DNA of 64,000 nucleotides. Origin: Runella rosea (GTDB taxonomy: Bacteria > Bacteroidota > Bacteroidia > Cytophagales > Spirosomataceae). Shown here piece after piece: positions 45,681 through 53,729 of the stretch (positions are counted from its first letter, which is position 1; each line of letters begins with the position of its first letter). The stretch lies in the NCBI RefSeq assembly GCF_003325355.1, contig NZ_CP030850.1:6647001-6711000 (forward strand), written 5' to 3'. The notes under the pieces were generated by a model that saw nothing but the letters and a program-made list of their open reading frames with translations, did not search any database and had not been told where the DNA came from. The position numbers and the translations under genes are program-made.

Positions 45681-45876
45681 CAGGGCCTTTAGTACAATTT
45701 GAACATGGACCTGTTGCCATGCATTGTTCCCATATATTCGAATTATAAAGTGCATATGCACAAAGTGACTCGCAGTGAGCATACAATTGTGGAGGACAAA
45801 CATCCCCCCCCTTTATTTGTTTCATTTGACTCCGAGAAAGAACATTCCCCGAAAAATTCATCAAAACCTTTTTCAT
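45673..45876 (-). CDS. Double-glycine-leader, six-cysteine secreted peptide precursor B
   Basis: 67 residues. Leader MKKVLMNFSGNVLSRSQMKQ then IKGG is almost identical to that of the pseudo-precursor at 39391-39564 (FSGNVLSR.QMK), so the same exporter should process it. The 43-residue core starts DVCPPQLYAHC and also has six cysteines, but spaced C-x7-C-x3-C-x12-C-x5-C-x2-C, a different framework from precursor A. It is acidic at the end (KGPDE). The gene overlaps the start of the plug-domain gene by 8 bp. Promoter TAAGTTTG at 45997-46004 with a dyad pair upstream. Confidence 0.85.
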   Translation of the reverse strand: MKKVLMNFSGNVLSRSQMKQIKGGDVCPPQLYAHCESLCAYALYNSNIWEQCMATGPCSNCTKGPDE

Positions 45877-45996
45877 ACTTTACATTTTTTTTAGTTAAAA
45901 AATCATTTATGTCGATTCGGCCAAATCCGTAGTGAAGTGTTGCATTAGCCCTGATGCTCCTATTTATCCGTTTAATTCCGGTAATGTGTGTTCTTA

Positions 45997-46063
45997 CAAA
46001 CTTAGCCACTTTTCCTTCTTTACCCTATCAGGATTCTTGATAAAAGTATCAGAATTCCTGATA
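45997..46063 (-). promoter_or_regulatory. Promoter of precursor B with tandem dyads
   Basis: On the minus strand TAAGTTTG (45997-46004) follows 21 nt after TATCAG-N5-TTGATA (plus-strand view, 46026-46042). A second, better dyad, TATCAG-AATTC-CTGATA, is at 46047-46063, centred 21 bp further, i.e. on the same DNA face. Confidence 0.55.
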
Positions 46064-46078
46064 AAATAATTCGAAGCA

Positions 46079-46275
46079 ATCCTGTCCTTCCATTGAGTAC
46101 GGTGCAGGCATTGACCAAAATCCTGCGTATCAAACTTTCCTATTTGGTGTCAGATACAGATAAAGATACAGAAAAGTGGCGGGTTATGGCGGAAGAATAC
46201 GCCGAAAAATGCCGAATGCTGGAAAAGGTGAGCGGTATATTGTTAAAAGAAAACGAAAAGCTGCGTGAGGCGTAG
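46079..46275 (+). pseudogene. Truncated copy of the HTH regulator (3' half)
   Basis: Encodes VQALTKILRIKLSYLVSDTD, a three-unit version of the hexamer tract (one unit mutated to AGATAA), then EKWRVMAEEYAEKCRMLEKV and ENEKLREA before the stop. It matches residues ~46-121 of the regulator at 43197-43562 but lacks the HTH. Homology runs to about 46318. Confidence 0.88.
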
Positions 46276-46296
46276 AAAAGGCTCAGGGTAAAAAAA

Positions 46297-46332
46297 CAGC
46301 AAGCCCATTCCGTTGAGAGAATAAGCTTGCTG
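46297..46332 (+). terminator. Hairpin after the HTH fragment
   Basis: cagcaagc/gcttgctg stem; complete here, but only the left arm exists in copy A at about 43595-43611. Confidence 0.5.
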
Positions 46333-46420
46333 GTATGTTCAATAGTCAACATTTTTTCAGGCGCATCGGCCTCCGATTTACATTTCGCGGTTTGCCCTTT
46401 TTTAGTTCCTCATTCCCACA

Positions 46421-47110
46421 TTAATCCACATCCACTTCCTGCCCCATAAAGCAGTCCACCACGTAGCGAATGGAACTGAAAGAGTTGACGAGTGCTTTGC
46501 GGGCTTCGGGCTCGCTCATCCATGCCAATTGCTCAATGCCTTCGTCGTGCTGGGGGGCCATCTTGGAGTCGTCTACGCAGCGCATCCAATACCATTTGGT
46601 CCGTTTGAGGATGAGTTGGTTGTTTTGGGTATAAGTGTGCCAAGTGGTGCAGGTTTTTTCGATAAGCTCGGCTTTTACGCCCGTTTCTTCTTCTACTTCG
46701 CGGAGGGCGGCTTTTTTGGATTTTTCATTGTCGTCGAGTTTGCCTTTGGGCAAATCCCACACGCCCCGCCGAAACATCATCAGCATTTTGTTGTCTTTGG
46801 TCACAATACCGCCCGCTGCTTTGATGATGGTGTAGATTTTTTTCAATCTTTTTTCCACGGCTTCGCGGTCTTTGGGCACCAAATAAATGGATTGTAGCTC
46901 GGGCAGGTCGTAATTGTTCAAAAAATGAAACAATTTTTCGGCCGTAATCGGTGTGGCGTTCAGAATGAGTAAATGCCCCTTTAAACTTGCCACCTTCAGC
47001 ATTTCGAGGTGAGCGTCAATGATTCGGTCAAAAGTGGCCCGATTGGAGAGCCCCTGAGCCGCTTTTTCGCTTAAAATTCGGACCGGACGGTCTTTGATAA
47101 ATATAATCAT
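46421..47110 (-). CDS. NUDIX hydrolase with N-terminal extension
   Basis: 229 residues. Residues ~1-95 form an N-terminal domain found with NUDIX enzymes in Bacteroidota; residues ~95-225 are the NUDIX fold with box GKLDDNEKSKKAALREVEEE followed by TGV (REVEEE catalytic). The preceding GVWDLPKGKLD resembles the 'P-K-G' of Ap4A/DIPP-type members, so a nucleotide or inositol diphosphate substrate is possible. Stands alone, divergent from the CNNM gene. Confidence 0.88.
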   Translation of the reverse strand: MIIFIKDRPVRILSEKAAQGLSNRATFDRIIDAHLEMLKVASLKGHLLILNATPITAEKLFHFLNNYDLPELQSIYLVPKDREAVEKRLKKIYTIIKAAGGIVTKDNKMLMMFRRGVWDLPKGKLDDNEKSKKAALREVEEETGVKAELIEKTCTTWHTYTQNNQLILKRTKWYWMRCVDDSKMAPQHDEGIEQLAWMSEPEARKALVNSFSSIRYVVDCFMGQEVDVD

Positions 47111-47212
47111 AGGAGTAGTGGGGCGTTAATGCCGACAAAATTAGCAAATGGGTTTGTTTTGGATAGCAAATACTTTTGATAATTTTGCAATTGTACCAAC
47201 CATCCCCCATAC

Positions 47213-48508
47213 GTGGAACTATTTGTTATCGTTCTACTCGTTCTTATCAACGGTATTTTCTCCATGTCAGAAATCGCGCTGGTCTCCTCGCGAAAGTCTA
47301 AATTGGAAACTGCGGCACGAAACGGTGACCGGCAGGCCAAACATGCACTCGAACTGGCAAACTCCCCCAATCGCTTTCTCTCGACCGTCCAAATCGGCAT
47401 CACCCTCATTGGAATCCTGAACGGGGTATTCAGCGGTGAACGCATCACGACCGATTTTCAGGCCTACGTTGAGCAGTATGAATTATTGAAGCCTTATTCG
47501 CATTCCATTGCCGTAGGTGGCGTTGTTTTGTTTGTGACCTACCTGTCGTTGGTTTTGGGAGAATTGGTGCCCAAGCGCATCGGGATGTCCAATCCCGAAG
47601 GCATTGCCAAGTTTATGGCTACACCCATGAATTGGCTCTCCAATCTTACGTCGCCGTTTATTTGGTTGTTGGCCAAATCCAGCGATTTGTTCATGAAAAT
47701 TCTGCGGATTACGCCCCAAAACCAAGCCATTACGGAAGAAGAAATCAAGACCATCATTCAGGAGGGCACCACGGGGGGCGTTATTGATGAGATTGAGCAG
47801 GAAATCGTGGAGAATGTCTTTCATCTGGGCGACCGAAAAATCACGTCGTTGATGACCAACCGTCAGGAGGTTACGTGGTTGGATTCGGCCGATGACCCCG
47901 AAGAAAATAAAGCCCGAATCATGGAATCCAAACACTCCATTTATCCCCTTTGTAACGATGGGATTGACAATATCGTGGGGTTGATTTATGTGAAAGACTT
48001 GCTCGGCGGTGATTTGGATGAGCAACTTACCCGATTGGAGTCGCTGGCCCGTGAGCCGTTGTATATTCCCGAAAACAACAAAGCCTATCAGGCACTGGAG
48101 AAGTTTAAAGTGAGCCGGGTGCACTTTGGTATCATTGTCGACGAATACGGCGCCATGCTCGGCATTGCCACGCTCAACGACATTTTGGACGCGTTGGTGG
48201 GTGATTTGTCAGAAACCGATGAGTTTAATTACGACATTGTAGAGCGCGAAGACGGTAGTTTTTTGGTAGATGCCCAACTCCCGTGGGAAGATTTTATCAA
48301 TCATTTTGACATCACGATACAGCAGAAAAAAGAATTGACAGGGTTCAACACCCTTGGAGGTTTCGCTCTGCATATTTTTAAGGATATTCCCGATACGGGT
48401 GAGCACTTCACGTGGCAGGAATATAGGTTCGAGATTGTCGACATGGACAAAAGCCGTATCGACAAGATACTCGTTCAAAAACTGAGCGAAGAAGAAGAAG
48501 GTGGGTAA
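47213..48508 (+). CDS. CNNM/CorC-type transporter-associated protein (hemolysin family)
   Basis: 431 residues. CNNM membrane domain (~1-170; IFSMSEIALVSSRKSKLETA and LSLVLGELVPKRIGM), two CBS modules (~210-340; LMTNRQEVTWLDSADDPEEN, KVSRVHFGIIVDEYGAMLGI) and a C-terminal CorC_HlyC domain (~350-425). These proteins take part in Mg2+/Co2+ export; the 'hemolysin' name is historical. Start is a GTG (47213), since no in-frame ATG precedes the membrane helix. Ends before a convergent terminator. Confidence 0.92.
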   Translation: MELFVIVLLVLINGIFSMSEIALVSSRKSKLETAARNGDRQAKHALELANSPNRFLSTVQIGITLIGILNGVFSGERITTDFQAYVEQYELLKPYSHSIAVGGVVLFVTYLSLVLGELVPKRIGMSNPEGIAKFMATPMNWLSNLTSPFIWLLAKSSDLFMKILRITPQNQAITEEEIKTIIQEGTTGGVIDEIEQEIVENVFHLGDRKITSLMTNRQEVTWLDSADDPEENKARIMESKHSIYPLCNDGIDNIVGLIYVKDLLGGDLDEQLTRLESLAREPLYIPENNKAYQALEKFKVSRVHFGIIVDEYGAMLGIATLNDILDALVGDLSETDEFNYDIVEREDGSFLVDAQLPWEDFINHFDITIQQKKELTGFNTLGGFALHIFKDIPDTGEHFTWQEYRFEIVDMDKSRIDKILVQKLSEEEEGG

Positions 48509-48530
48509 TACTCTTTCAGGCGATGAAGTT

Positions 48531-48568
48531 TAAACCTTGCAAAGCATTGCAAACTTTTGCAAGGTTTA
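48531..48568. terminator. Bidirectional terminator overlapping a stop codon
   Basis: 13-bp stem taaaccttgcaaa/tttgcaaggttta; the right arm contains the stop codon of the DeoR gene (48566-48568). Confidence 0.75.
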
Positions 48569-49315
48569 GATAATTTCAATCCCTTTGTTACGAAAATCGT
48601 TCAACGACGGGTCGGAGGGCTTTAGACTTGTAACCAAAAAATCAATCTCATGTAGGTCGCATACCTTGTAGGTTTCGATGGTATGGATTTTTTCAGTAAT
48701 GGCACAAATCGCTACTTTTTTAGCCGATTTTGCCATTTTTTGTTTCAAGACCGATTCTTCATAATTGCGCAAGGTAACCCCAACGTTTGGGTCTAACCCG
48801 TTGAAACCCATAAGGTATAGGTCCACCCGCAGGTGTTCTAGTTGTCGCATGGCTTGGTTGCCTACCGTAATTTGATAGCGTTTGTGGTAGGTGCCCCCCA
48901 AGAGGATCGTTTCAATTTTGGGGTGCTCATTCAGCACGATGGCAAGGGGCAGGCTATTGGTAATGACGGTCAGTTCTAGGTTTTTGGGGAATTGTTCAGC
49001 AATGTGGAAATTGGTTGTGCCGCCGTCCATCAATATGGTCTGATGATTTTCAAACAGCTTTTGGGCTTTTCGGGTCAGGTGCAATACTTCCTGATTGTCG
49101 ATACCGAAGCCTTGCGTGGTTTTAAAAGACAAGTAGGAATTAGCCACGGCCCCTCCGTGTACTTTTTTTAGTAAACCCTTGTCTTCCAGTTCAATAACAT
49201 CACGTCTGATGCTATCGTACGAAACGTGCAGTAGTTGACTCAACTCCACTAAGTTAATTTTTTGGTCACGATTGAGCTTCTCAATAATGAGCCGTTGGCG
49301 CTCTTCTTTTATCAT
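48566..49315 (-). CDS. DeoR/GlpR-family sugar-responsive repressor
   Basis: 249 residues: N-terminal HTH (~residues 5-55; NLVELSQLLHVSYDSIRRDV then IELEDKGLLKKVHGGA) and C-terminal DeoRC sugar-phosphate sensor (ILMDGGTTNFHIAEQFPKNL, LLGGTYHKRYQITVGNQAM, YEESVLKQKMAKSAKKV). Acts as a repressor released by a sugar phosphate. TGCA-N6-TGCA dyads just upstream suggest autorepression. The gene behind it (NamZ-like) is read toward it, and its sugar products could be the signal; this is inference. Confidence 0.92.
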   Translation of the reverse strand: MIKEERQRLIIEKLNRDQKINLVELSQLLHVSYDSIRRDVIELEDKGLLKKVHGGAVANSYLSFKTTQGFGIDNQEVLHLTRKAQKLFENHQTILMDGGTTNFHIAEQFPKNLELTVITNSLPLAIVLNEHPKIETILLGGTYHKRYQITVGNQAMRQLEHLRVDLYLMGFNGLDPNVGVTLRNYEESVLKQKMAKSAKKVAICAITEKIHTIETYKVCDLHEIDFLVTSLKPSDPSLNDFRNKGIEII

Positions 49316-49381
49316 AGGTTAGTTAAAATATACTTCAACAAATGCCTTAAAATTCATTGAGAGTGATTTCTAAAAATATCT

Positions 49382-49437
49382 TGCAAAAAAATGCAAAAAA
49401 AAGTTGCATTAAAACAAAAAGATTGCATATTTTTGCA
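49382..49437. promoter_or_regulatory. Candidate DeoR operators TGCA-N6-TGCA
   Basis: TGCA-A6-TGCA at 49382-49395 and TGCA-N6-TGCA at 49424-49437, with a single TGCA at 49405-49408 between; 67-122 bp before the DeoR start. Confidence 0.4.
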
Positions 49438-49469
49438 TAGTTGTTTCAACCACAACTTAACCTATGATA

Positions 49470-49519
49470 AAATATCCCTCGCGCTACCTTAGGGGTTTGT
49501 GTAGCTGCGAGGGATATTT
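49470..49519 (-). terminator. Terminator of the NamZ-like gene
   Basis: Stem aaatatccctcgc/gcgagggatattt continued by gctac/gtagc, followed by a short T-rich tract on the minus strand; 3 bp after the stop. Confidence 0.7.
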
Positions 49520-49522
49520 ATT

Positions 49523-50746
49523 TTAAGGGTACAGCAAATATTTCTTTCGCTTGATTTTGAAGTCTCCCAGACCAGGCTCCCAGCTCTTACGAATTTCTTC
49601 TTCCGTTTTACCCGTAATAATCTGCTGCTTTAAGTTTTCTGTTCCTGCCAGTTTATCAAAATTTCCCATTTGTTTGCTTTGGCTCATGTCAAAAAACTTC
49701 TCTTTGAGGGGATAAGCCGCGTACAGCTCCATGAGCCATTGCAAGTTTAATTTTTTTGTTTTCAGAAAAGTAGCGGTGTCAAACTTCCGTAAATCTAATC
49801 CATAACAGTCCGTGTCCTGATGCAGGGGCGTTTCGCTCATGCCTTTAAGACTGACTGGTTTGAACGAAAATGTGTATTTTCCTTTCAATAAGGGGGCTCC
49901 CAGTACTGTAAAAGGCATGTAGGTGCCGCGCCCCTGACTCAAAATGGTGCCTTCAAATAGACAAATACTGGGATAGAGCAGAATGGACTGCTGCGTATTT
50001 AAATTGGGCGAAGGCGGTACGGGGAGGACGTACGGCAAGTCATGCGTGTAATTGGCCACTTTAATGATTTTTAATTTGCATTTTAGCCCGTTGGGTAGCC
50101 AACCTTCGCCGTTAATCATTTGTGCAAATTCGCCGATGGTCAGACCGTGGCTGATGGGAATGGGGAAAATACCGATGCCTGATTTCAGGTGCGGTTCCAG
50201 AATGGGGCCATCCACCATAAATCCGTTAGGATTAGGGCGGTCCAAAATGAGCAATTCTTTGTTGTTTTCGGCGCAGGCTTCCATCACGTACGAGAGCGTA
50301 TTGATGTAGGTATAAAAACGAGCGCCTACGTCCTGCACGTCAAAAATCATCAAATCGACGTCGGCCAAGTGTTCTTTGGAAGGTTTGCGGTTTTTGCCGT
50401 AGAGTGAAATCACAGGAATGCCCGTGGCGGGGTCCATGCTGTCGTCTACTTTGGCACCGTTGCTGGCATTGCCCCGAAATCCGTGTTCAGGCCCGAAAAT
50501 CTTGGTAATCTTTACCCCTAATTTAAACAGGCTATCGACACAGTGCTTTTTGCCAATGATTGAAGTTTGATTGACCAGCATTCCAATGCGTTTCCCTTTC
50601 AGATAGGGAAGATACACGGAGGTTTGGTCGGCACCCGTAATGATGCTTTTTTTTGCATTTTCAGGTTTTGGGGCGGTAGTAAATGCGGCAAAAACTGCCA
50701 AAAACACAGTGGCAACAAAAAGGGACAGATAAAATGACCGTTTCAT
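49523..50746 (-). CDS. DUF1343 / NamZ-type exo-beta-N-acetylmuramidase (GH171)
   Basis: 407 residues with a signal peptide (LSLFVATVFLAVFAAFTTAP). Family segments: GKRIGMLVNQTSIIGKKHCV, ITKIFGPEHGFRGNASNGAK, DVDLMIFDVQDVGARFYTYI, NNKELLILDRPNPNGFMVDG, and a C-terminal GKTEEEIRKSWEPGLGDFKI. Characterised members release MurNAc from the ends of cell-wall fragments, so this one probably serves wall recycling or scavenging in the periplasm. Single gene between the DeoR regulator and an alpha/beta hydrolase. Confidence 0.92.
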   Translation of the reverse strand: MKRSFYLSLFVATVFLAVFAAFTTAPKPENAKKSIITGADQTSVYLPYLKGKRIGMLVNQTSIIGKKHCVDSLFKLGVKITKIFGPEHGFRGNASNGAKVDDSMDPATGIPVISLYGKNRKPSKEHLADVDLMIFDVQDVGARFYTYINTLSYVMEACAENNKELLILDRPNPNGFMVDGPILEPHLKSGIGIFPIPISHGLTIGEFAQMINGEGWLPNGLKCKLKIIKVANYTHDLPYVLPVPPSPNLNTQQSILLYPSICLFEGTILSQGRGTYMPFTVLGAPLLKGKYTFSFKPVSLKGMSETPLHQDTDCYGLDLRKFDTATFLKTKKLNLQWLMELYAAYPLKEKFFDMSQSKQMGNFDKLAGTENLKQQIITGKTEEEIRKSWEPGLGDFKIKRKKYLLYP

Positions 50747-50815
50747 AAAGTAAAAAGCAGGATTGTTTGAAGGGGGAAAGTTACAACAAATGGGCGTCCC
50801 CTCAAAGATACCTCC

Positions 50816-51721
50816 TTATTTGTGGTCTTCATTTGTCCCCACCTGTAATGAGGTCGTGGAGGTTGAGGATTGCTGAAAGGGTGTGATGACCAATTCGCGG
50901 ACCAAATCAGGATGCGAATACGAAATCAAATGACCCGCATTGGGCAAAAAGATAAATTGTGCTTCCTTTTTGGCCAGTTTCATGCGGGCAAAATCTAGAT
51001 TTGTCGGGTCTACAATCCAATCTTTGCCTCCTTGTACCACGGTAGTCGGTACTTGGAGCATTTGCCATTCGTTTGCCAGTTTTTCTAATTCCTTAGCGTG
51101 GGCAAATTTTTCAAACGACGCCAGATTTATACGATGCGGTAGCCACATCCTAACTATCCACCATTTGGCGGGCTTAGAAAACCACCAGAATTTTTCTTTG
51201 GTAGGGTCGATGGCGGGGGCCAGCATCACCAATTTATTGAATCGTTGCGGGTTGAGTATCGCAATTTTGGCCGCAATGGGTGCTCCGTAAGAGCGACCAA
51301 GCAACACCCCTTTTTGACGGGAATGATTGAGCGATAAGGCCAACGCTGCCGCCCGGGCCTGCAAATCAATGGACGTAACTATGCGTTTTTTACGGTGTTT
51401 TGAATGATTATACCCCAGTCGGTCAACGGCAATGATGTGGTATTTGCTCTGCAAAATACTGTCGTCCACCATGTTGAGGTATCCATACCACGCTCCCGGT
51501 GCTCCGTGGATGAGCAGGAGCGGCGGGAGCGTATCGGCACCCGTAGTGGCAACAAACAGCCGAAGACTGTCGTTTTGGATGGTATAATAAGTAGGTCGAA
51601 CGGATTTGTTTGCGTAATGCTTGCGAAGGTCACGTTCATTTTTGCGCCACGAACGAAAACAGGAAGAAAGCCCCCAGCACAATCCGCAAACACAGGCCCA
51701 AAGGCATATTTTTCTTAGCAT
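50816..51721 (-). CDS. Alpha/beta hydrolase, probable lipoprotein
   Basis: 301 residues. N-terminal signal with GLSSCFRSW, a plausible lipobox (Cys21). Fold marks: LLIHGAPGAWYGYLNMVDDS (oxyanion loop), IIAVDRLGYNHSKHRKK, nucleophile elbow LLGRSYGAPIAAKIA (Ser), acid in VQGGKDWIVDPTNLD, and His in LPNAGHLISYSHPD. Triad complete, so active. Substrate unknown; the lack of a dedicated lid motif leaves esterase or peptidase. Confidence 0.88.
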   Translation of the reverse strand: MLRKICLWACVCGLCWGLSSCFRSWRKNERDLRKHYANKSVRPTYYTIQNDSLRLFVATTGADTLPPLLLIHGAPGAWYGYLNMVDDSILQSKYHIIAVDRLGYNHSKHRKKRIVTSIDLQARAAALALSLNHSRQKGVLLGRSYGAPIAAKIAILNPQRFNKLVMLAPAIDPTKEKFWWFSKPAKWWIVRMWLPHRINLASFEKFAHAKELEKLANEWQMLQVPTTVVQGGKDWIVDPTNLDFARMKLAKKEAQFIFLPNAGHLISYSHPDLVRELVITPFQQSSTSTTSLQVGTNEDHK

Positions 51722-51784
51722 GAGAATGGTTACTGTTTAGGTTAATTCAGCGATAGTTATTCGCAATTGTTGCTCTACAAAACG

Positions 51785-52531
51785 CTAAAATAGCGACAAT
51801 TGTTGTTGGGATAATTCAGGATAAAGGTGCGGCTTGCTTACTTCTGGTACATTTGAATCAGTTTTACGATTGCTAATCAACCGACCGATTGTAAACGATT
51901 CCATCAGGCTGTCGTCCAGCGGACGGGCTATTTCTTTCAGGGCCGAACTGTCCAAATCGGATTGAAGCCAAAGGGATTCACTACCCGGCAACAAAAGCAA
52001 AGGCATTCGCTGCTTGGTATTGTGAATACGCGCCATCATGGGATTGGCTTCCGTAGTGATAATGCTGAAGGTGTTCCAAACATCATCGGCGAAGTCGGGA
52101 TTGTGCCAACTTTCCCAGATTCCTGCCATGGCAAAAAGTGGTTGATTTCGTAGCCGAATGTGGTAAGGGTATTTTTGTTTCCCCACAGTCTGCCATTCGA
52201 AAAATCCCGTAGAAGGTACAAGACAACGCTGAGATTCCCGAAGGGCGTATTTAAAAGAAGGTTTTTGAGCCAGCGTTTCGACCTTAGCATTGAGCGTATT
52301 GGCCCGCATTTCTTCGGCTTCTTCTTTGGATTTTACCCAACGCGGCACCAGCCCCCAACGAAACAGTTGGATGGTTTGCGGGGCTTGCGCAGTAATCACG
52401 GGCCAAGTAGGGTAATCAAAACCATTTCCGTGGTAGACAGGCTGAAAATCAGCTTGCTTAACTTCTGAAGTAGCTTCGAAACGCTTCTCTACTTCTGCAA
52501 CGGTGGCTGTTAACGAATTGTGAAAACACAT
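51785..52531 (-). CDS. SOS response-associated peptidase (SRAP, HMCES/YedK-like)
   Basis: 248 residues from the ATG at 52531. Begins MCFHNS: the initiator Met is removed and Cys2 forms a thiazolidine crosslink with abasic sites in single-stranded DNA, shielding them during replication. I chose this start because Cys2 must become N-terminal; an ATG at 52564 would bury it. Other marks: QLFRWGLVPRWVKSKEEAEE, RCLVPSTGFFEWQ (Glu), FSIITTEANPMMARIHNTKQ (His) and RMPLLL. Monocistronic, divergent from the aldo/keto reductase. Confidence 0.95.
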   Translation of the reverse strand: MCFHNSLTATVAEVEKRFEATSEVKQADFQPVYHGNGFDYPTWPVITAQAPQTIQLFRWGLVPRWVKSKEEAEEMRANTLNAKVETLAQKPSFKYALRESQRCLVPSTGFFEWQTVGKQKYPYHIRLRNQPLFAMAGIWESWHNPDFADDVWNTFSIITTEANPMMARIHNTKQRMPLLLLPGSESLWLQSDLDSSALKEIARPLDDSLMESFTIGRLISNRKTDSNVPEVSKPHLYPELSQQQLSLF

Positions 52532-52672
52532 AATTAACCGAGTTTTATCCGTAATTTTGAGCAAAAACGCAGATTTGCGGGAAAGAAAAGCCGATTTTAC
52601 CCGTCAGCTTTTAAAGAGTAACCTCTCATCCGACAACGCGTGTGCTTTATTCACCTAACAAACTTCATCACT

Positions 52673-53695
52673 ATGAAATTCAAATTATTGGGAAAATCAG
52701 GCCTTCGTGTTTCAGAAATTTGTCTTGGCACCATGACCTTCGGAACCGAATGGGGATGGGGCGCTGATAAGCATGAAAGTAAGAAAATTTTTGACATGTA
52801 TGCCAATGCCGGCGGTAATTTTATAGATACGGCCAATCGCTACACCGAAGGGACTTCGGAAAAATTTTTAGGGGATTTTATCGCTTCCGACCGCGACCAT
52901 TTTGTGCTCGCTACCAAATATACCCTCATGGACCGTGACGGTGACCCCAACTATGCGGGAAACCATCGCAAAAATATGGTTCGTTCGCTCAATGAAAGTT
53001 TAAAACGCCTCAATACCGATTATATCGACCTGTTTTGGGTTCACATGTGGGATTTTACTACACCCGTAGAGGAAGTCATGCGCGGATTGGACGACTTAGT
53101 CCGCAGTGGGAAAGTGCATTACATCGGTATTTCTGACACGCCAGCGTGGGTGATTTCGCGGGCCAACATGCTTGCCGAACTGCGTGGCTGGAGTCAATTT
53201 GCGGCTTTGCAGATTGAGTATTCGTTGCTACAACGGGGCGCAGAGCGCGATTTGTTACCCATGGCCAAAGCATTAGATATGGCCGTAACGCCTTGGGGAG
53301 TGATTGGCGGCGGGGCGCTGACGGGCAAATATCTGCGCGGAGAAGGAGGGCGGGTGCCCGAAAACAGCCTCCGACGCAACGAACGCAGTCAGGATATTGC
53401 TCAAGCCGTGGTAGAAATTGCCGATGAGTTGGGCGTGACGCCCACGCAGGTGGCTATCAATTGGGCCAGACAACGGGTTTCTAACGTGATGCCCGTCATC
53501 GGTGCCCGTCGTGTAGAGCAACTACAGGATTCGCTGAAAAGTCTTGATTCGACCATTCCCGACGAAATGATGCATCGGTTGAATGAACTGAGCAAAATAG
53601 AATTGGGCTTCCCGCACGATTTTCTTTCTTCGGAAGGGGTAAAACAGTCGGCCTTCGCAGGGATGTACGACCAAATTATTAACCACCGATTGTAA
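52673..53695 (+). CDS. Aldo/keto reductase
   Basis: 340 residues from the ATG at 52673 (MKFKLLGKSGLRVSEICLGT); an upstream ATG at 52640 would add 11 residues. NADPH-dependent (beta/alpha)8 barrel: GNFIDTANRYTEG (Asp, Tyr), DHFVLATKYTLMD (Lys), LFWVHMWDF (His), and a C-terminal NADP segment MPVIGARRVEQLQDSLKSLD. Closest to the YajO/perakine-reductase-like group. Substrate unknown. Followed 34 bp later by a Gre-like gene. Confidence 0.93.
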   Translation: MKFKLLGKSGLRVSEICLGTMTFGTEWGWGADKHESKKIFDMYANAGGNFIDTANRYTEGTSEKFLGDFIASDRDHFVLATKYTLMDRDGDPNYAGNHRKNMVRSLNESLKRLNTDYIDLFWVHMWDFTTPVEEVMRGLDDLVRSGKVHYIGISDTPAWVISRANMLAELRGWSQFAALQIEYSLLQRGAERDLLPMAKALDMAVTPWGVIGGGALTGKYLRGEGGRVPENSLRRNERSQDIAQAVVEIADELGVTPTQVAINWARQRVSNVMPVIGARRVEQLQDSLKSLDSTIPDEMMHRLNELSKIELGFPHDFLSSEGVKQSAFAGMYDQIINHRL

Positions 53696-53729
53696 TACAT
53701 CGGACGCTGGGAATCTGACAACTTCAATT

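Noticed and set aside
45743-46009. 88-codon minus-strand frame over precursor B
   Set aside because: Shadow frame; the GG leader and Cys core lie in the frame of 45673-45876.
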